A stretch of DNA of 64,000 nucleotides from Neoehrlichia mikurensis. Its GTDB lineage: Bacteria; Pseudomonadota; Alphaproteobacteria; Rickettsiales; Anaplasmataceae. The notes under the pieces were generated by a model, which did no database searches, was not told where the DNA came from, and worked only from the letters and a program-made list of their open reading frames with translations. This document shows positions 61,232 to 64,000 of the stretch, piece by piece. The stretch covers positions 1 through 64,000 of the forward strand of contig NZ_CP066557.1 of NCBI RefSeq assembly GCF_019186785.1, in the 5' to 3' direction. Every line of letters begins with the position of its first letter. Position 1 is the stretch's first letter. The position numbers and the translations under genes are program-made.

Positions 61232-62686
61232 ATGAAAGAACTGCTTAAGTTATCTATTGTAGAAATGCATCATGGATTAAAAAATAAAGATTTTTCTGCT
61301 GTAGAATTGGCAAAAGCACATATTAATTCTGTTGAAAATGAAAATCTAAATGCATTTGTTACAAAAACTCCAGAAATAGCATTAAAAGCAGCACAACAAG
61401 TTGATATTTTATTACGCAATAATACTGTTATAAGTCCAATGGCAGGTATTCCAATTGGAATTAAGGATTTATTTTGTACAAAACATATTAGAACTACTGC
61501 ATGTTCTAACATATTGCGAGAATTTGTGCCTACCTATGAATCAACAGTTTCTAATAAATTATTACAGCATGGCGCTGTAATGCTCGGAAAATTAAATATG
61601 GATGAATTTGCAATGGGATCAACAAATCTCAATAGCTGTTTCGGTCCAGTAAAAAATCCATGGAAAAGATCAGATCAAAAAGATTTAGTGCCAGGAGGAT
61701 CTTCAGGAGGATCAAGTGCAGCAGTTGCTGGATTTTTATGTGCTGGAGCTCTTGGTAGTGATACTGGTGGTTCAATTCGTCAACCTGCAGCCTTCTGTGG
61801 AATAGTAGGTATAAAGCCAACATATGGACGATGCTCTAGATGGGGCATGATTTCATTTGCTAGTTCTCTTGACCAAGCGGGTGTGTTAACACGTACTGTA
61901 GAAGATGCGGCTTTAATGTTAGAAGCAATATGCGGATATGACAATAAAGATTCTACTTCTTCTAAAGTACAAGTTCCACACTTTATAAACTATATCACTA
62001 ATGATATACAGGGCAAGCGTATAGGTATTCCTAAAGAATATCAACTAATCAAATGTCAAGAAGATATTAAAGAAGTATGGAAACAGAATATACAATTTTT
62101 ACAAAACTGTGGTGCTGAAATTATTGACATAAGCTTACCTCATTCTAAATATTCACTACCCATATACTATATCATCGCATCATCAGAAGCATCTTCAAAC
62201 CTTGCACGCTATGACGGAGTAAAATATGGAGCTAGAGTATCATCAGATAATTTAAATGATATGTATGAATTAACAAGAAGTCTAAACATAGGGCAAGAAG
62301 CAAAAACAAGGATATTAATAGGAGCTTATGTCTTATCTTCTGGATACTATGATGCTTATTATGATAAAGCACAACGTATTCGACATTTGATTATGCAAGA
62401 TTTTGTAAAAGCATTTGAACAAGTTGATTATATACTCACTTATGCCACTCCAAATGAAGCTTTTGCAATTGATGAAAAACCTGATGCTTTAAATATGTAC
62501 GCAGAAGATATCTTCACTGTACCTATAAATTTAGCTGGACTTCCTGCAATATCTGTACCAGTTGGATTATCTAAAAATAAGCTACCTTTATCTCTACAAT
62601 TAATTGGTAATTATTATGACGAAGGAGGTATACTTAATGTTGCCAATATAATCCAAAAATCTTACGTAAGAAATACACTAATATAA
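61232..62686 (+). CDS. gatA: Glutamyl-tRNA(Gln)/aspartyl-tRNA(Asn) amidotransferase subunit A
   Basis: Amidase that frees ammonia from glutamine so that GatB can convert Glu-tRNA(Gln) and Asp-tRNA(Asn). The Ser-cis-Ser-Lys triad is visible: Lys78 in IPIGIKDLFC, Ser157 in PGGSSGGSSAAVA and Ser181 in GSDTGGSIRQPAAFCG. The 484 residues are normal. gatB and gatC are not adjacent. It follows a gene-poor 1.6 kb; an inverted repeat sits just upstream. Confidence 0.97.
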   Translation: MKELLKLSIVEMHHGLKNKDFSAVELAKAHINSVENENLNAFVTKTPEIALKAAQQVDILLRNNTVISPMAGIPIGIKDLFCTKHIRTTACSNILREFVPTYESTVSNKLLQHGAVMLGKLNMDEFAMGSTNLNSCFGPVKNPWKRSDQKDLVPGGSSGGSSAAVAGFLCAGALGSDTGGSIRQPAAFCGIVGIKPTYGRCSRWGMISFASSLDQAGVLTRTVEDAALMLEAICGYDNKDSTSSKVQVPHFINYITNDIQGKRIGIPKEYQLIKCQEDIKEVWKQNIQFLQNCGAEIIDISLPHSKYSLPIYYIIASSEASSNLARYDGVKYGARVSSDNLNDMYELTRSLNIGQEAKTRILIGAYVLSSGYYDAYYDKAQRIRHLIMQDFVKAFEQVDYILTYATPNEAFAIDEKPDALNMYAEDIFTVPINLAGLPAISVPVGLSKNKLPLSLQLIGNYYDEGGILNVANIIQKSYVRNTLI

Positions 62687-62800
62687 TAACAAAAGCTATA
62701 TTAGGTTAATAGATAGAAAATAGCAACATGTATTCAAATATAAAGCTATGAATTTTAGCTATAAATAAAACTCAATTTATAAAAAATAATACAAACATAT

Positions 62801-63085
62801 TTGATATCACAATTTATTTTATATATAAATAATTTAAATAATATTAACACTTTCATTTGTCATGTTAAAACACTAGCAGTTAAAGCTTCTTTATTGGTAA
62901 TAACAAATTTGAGTAATGATATAGCATATTCAATTGTAAAATATATAGCTTTACATTTATCTGATTTTCACAGAATAAGTGGAGCATTAAAAAATTTAAC
63001 AGCTAGTGATTTATCGCAAGAAAGTACTGCACCTATGCATGAAGGTACAAGACAATATTATAAGGAAGTAGGTATTATTAAGTAG
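62801..63085 (+). pseudogene. C-terminal fragment of a TAXI-family TRAP transporter receptor
   Basis: An open frame with only a TTG start. It reads HVKTLAVKASLLVITNLSND, IAYSIVKYIALHLSDF, GALKNLTASDLSQESTAPMH and EGTRQYYKEVGIIK. This matches the last 80 or so residues of TAXI solute-binding receptors (VKALLVxxxDVxEDxVYxITKAxF and APLHPGAxKYYKE). The N-terminal 230 residues and the signal peptide are missing. Likely a pseudogene; an intact receptor may exist elsewhere. Confidence 0.75.
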
Positions 63086-63114
63086 CTTATCAAGTACTTA
63101 TAATAATTTGTGAT

Positions 63115-63249
63115 ATGAATCTTTTATTGAATCATAAATTTAATAGTGATGTGTTGATGAAAGATTGTTGTTGTGTGGATAAGGAAAGTTATATTATAAC
63201 TATAATATTATACTTAGAAGCTTATATAATGATTATTTTTAATAAATAG
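63115..63249 (+). CDS. Short ORF of 44 residues, doubtful
   Basis: ATG-led, containing NSDVLMKDCCCVDKES and a hydrophobic tail (YIITIILYLEAYIMIIF). The local base composition is less A/T-rich than the flanks (TTGTTGTTGTGTGGATAAGG). It has no known relatives and may be chance or a remnant. The remaining gap, 63250-63694, holds nothing I recognise. Confidence 0.2.
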   Translation: MNLLLNHKFNSDVLMKDCCCVDKESYIITIILYLEAYIMIIFNK

Positions 63250-63694
63250 TGATGTAAGCCTATCCCTATCAATACAATATATAATATCCATTCAATATAG
63301 ATACAAAATTATAATGTACTAACAAAACTTACTTTTGAATATACATTTGCCAATTATTTATGTTATAAACTTCTATAATACTTTAACATTTAAAAAAACA
63401 TTATACTTCCATAATGACTTTTCCACATAACTTTTATAGCATAGGTTATATCGTATATTATACAACTTTCTTCAATATTGCTAAAGTTTAATATACAAAC
63501 ATTTTGCTCATTTATAAGACATATTAATGTTTAACAAAAATATTATATAATTAAAAAATAAGGTATATAAAAAACATTCTGCTTTTAATAATATCATATG
63601 TATAATCGCATATGCTTAATTTTTATATAGGGCTACATATCATCTTAACATTTTAAGTTAAATATCTCCATGATTAATATACTAAAAAATAGAA

Positions 63695-64000
63695 TTACAA
63701 AGCTTTATTAGTTAATGCTGCTGTTATAAAATCATCTAGATTTCCATCTAAAACCGCACTCACATTACTACTTTCATATCCTGTTCTCAAATCTTTTATC
63801 ATTTGATATGGGTGCATAATATATGACCTAATTTGATTTCCCCATCCTATATCGCATTTTTTATTATGTACATCAGCCATTTTTCTTTCCTTTTCTTGCA
63901 ATCGCATTTCATATAAACGACTCTTCAACAAATTATAAGCTTCAGCACGATTCTGATGCTGAGACCTATTATTTTGACATTGAACTACTATTCCTAATGG
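63695..64000 (-). CDS. prfB: Peptide chain release factor 2, C-terminal end (runs off the window)
   Basis: Last 101 codons of RF2, which ends translation at UGA and UAA. Visible: PLGIVVQCQNNRSQHQNR, AEAYNLLKSRLYEMRLQEKE, GWGNQIRSYIMHPYQMIKDL, and TGYESSNVSAVLDGNLDDFI. These directly follow the GGQ region, which is outside the window. The SYxxHPYxMxKDxRT motif separates RF2 from RF1. The gene continues beyond 64000. Confidence 0.95.
   Translation of the reverse strand, partial: PLGIVVQCQNNRSQHQNRAEAYNLLKSRLYEMRLQEKERKMADVHNKKCDIGWGNQIRSYIMHPYQMIKDLRTGYESSNVSAVLDGNLDDFITAALTNKAL

Noticed and set aside
61629..61823. 64-codon minus-strand frame inside gatA
   Set aside because: It is antisense to the Gly/Ser-rich amidase signature; composition artefact.

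Overview
The window looks like chromosomal DNA of an obligate intracellular alphaproteobacterium of the Anaplasmataceae. Genus Ehrlichia is the best fit and E. ruminantium the best species guess. This is an inference from very high A+T, long gene-poor gaps (several over 1 kb), decayed gene pieces, a eukaryote-like isoleucyl-tRNA synthetase, a VirB8-type secretion protein, a dispersed nuo operon and a tandem-repeat surface-type lipoprotein. No database search was possible.

Layout. 1-2.7 kb: start of obgE, eno, then rplU-rpmA-tRNA-Ile. 3.4-6.3 kb: three unrecognised ORFs in AT-rich DNA. 6.6-9.8 kb: an obgE fragment, the mraZ-rsmH-ftsL cell-division cluster with a clear MraZ-type operator, and pieces of a 5-formyl-THF cyclo-ligase gene and of ileS. 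9.8-14.5 kb: bcp, ileS, and two decayed genes. 14.8-18.1 kb: dgt, an A-type Fe-S carrier, lepB, nuoI and a small hypothetical. 18.5-28.1 kb: typA, clpA, terC-like, and the nusA-infB-rbfA translation operon. 28.4-35.4 kb: an RND transporter, tatC, ispG and a lipoprotein with three 111-bp repeats. 35.7-45.5 kb: dxr with nuoJKLMN, a 1.6-kb gap, then nuoF. 45.9-51.7 kb: a hydroxyacyl-CoA dehydrogenase-like gene, a conserved hypothetical, miaA and a virB8-like gene among decayed fragments. 51.7-64 kb: rmuC, serS, a dicarboxylate/amino-acid symporter, hemF, folC, gatA, decayed pieces of pmbA, nuoL and a TAXI TRAP receptor, and the end of prfB.

Most intact genes are housekeeping: translation, respiration, isoprenoid, haem and folate synthesis, envelope and secretion. 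I found no defence island, prophage, insertion sequence or CRISPR array. The most unusual content is a set of short gene copies (obgE, ileS, A-type carrier, infB, nuoL). All lie in the same orientation and the same order as their intact source genes in this window, and several match exactly. The second point of interest is four TATGG boxes at an exact 10-bp period, directly downstream of the -10 element of mraZ.
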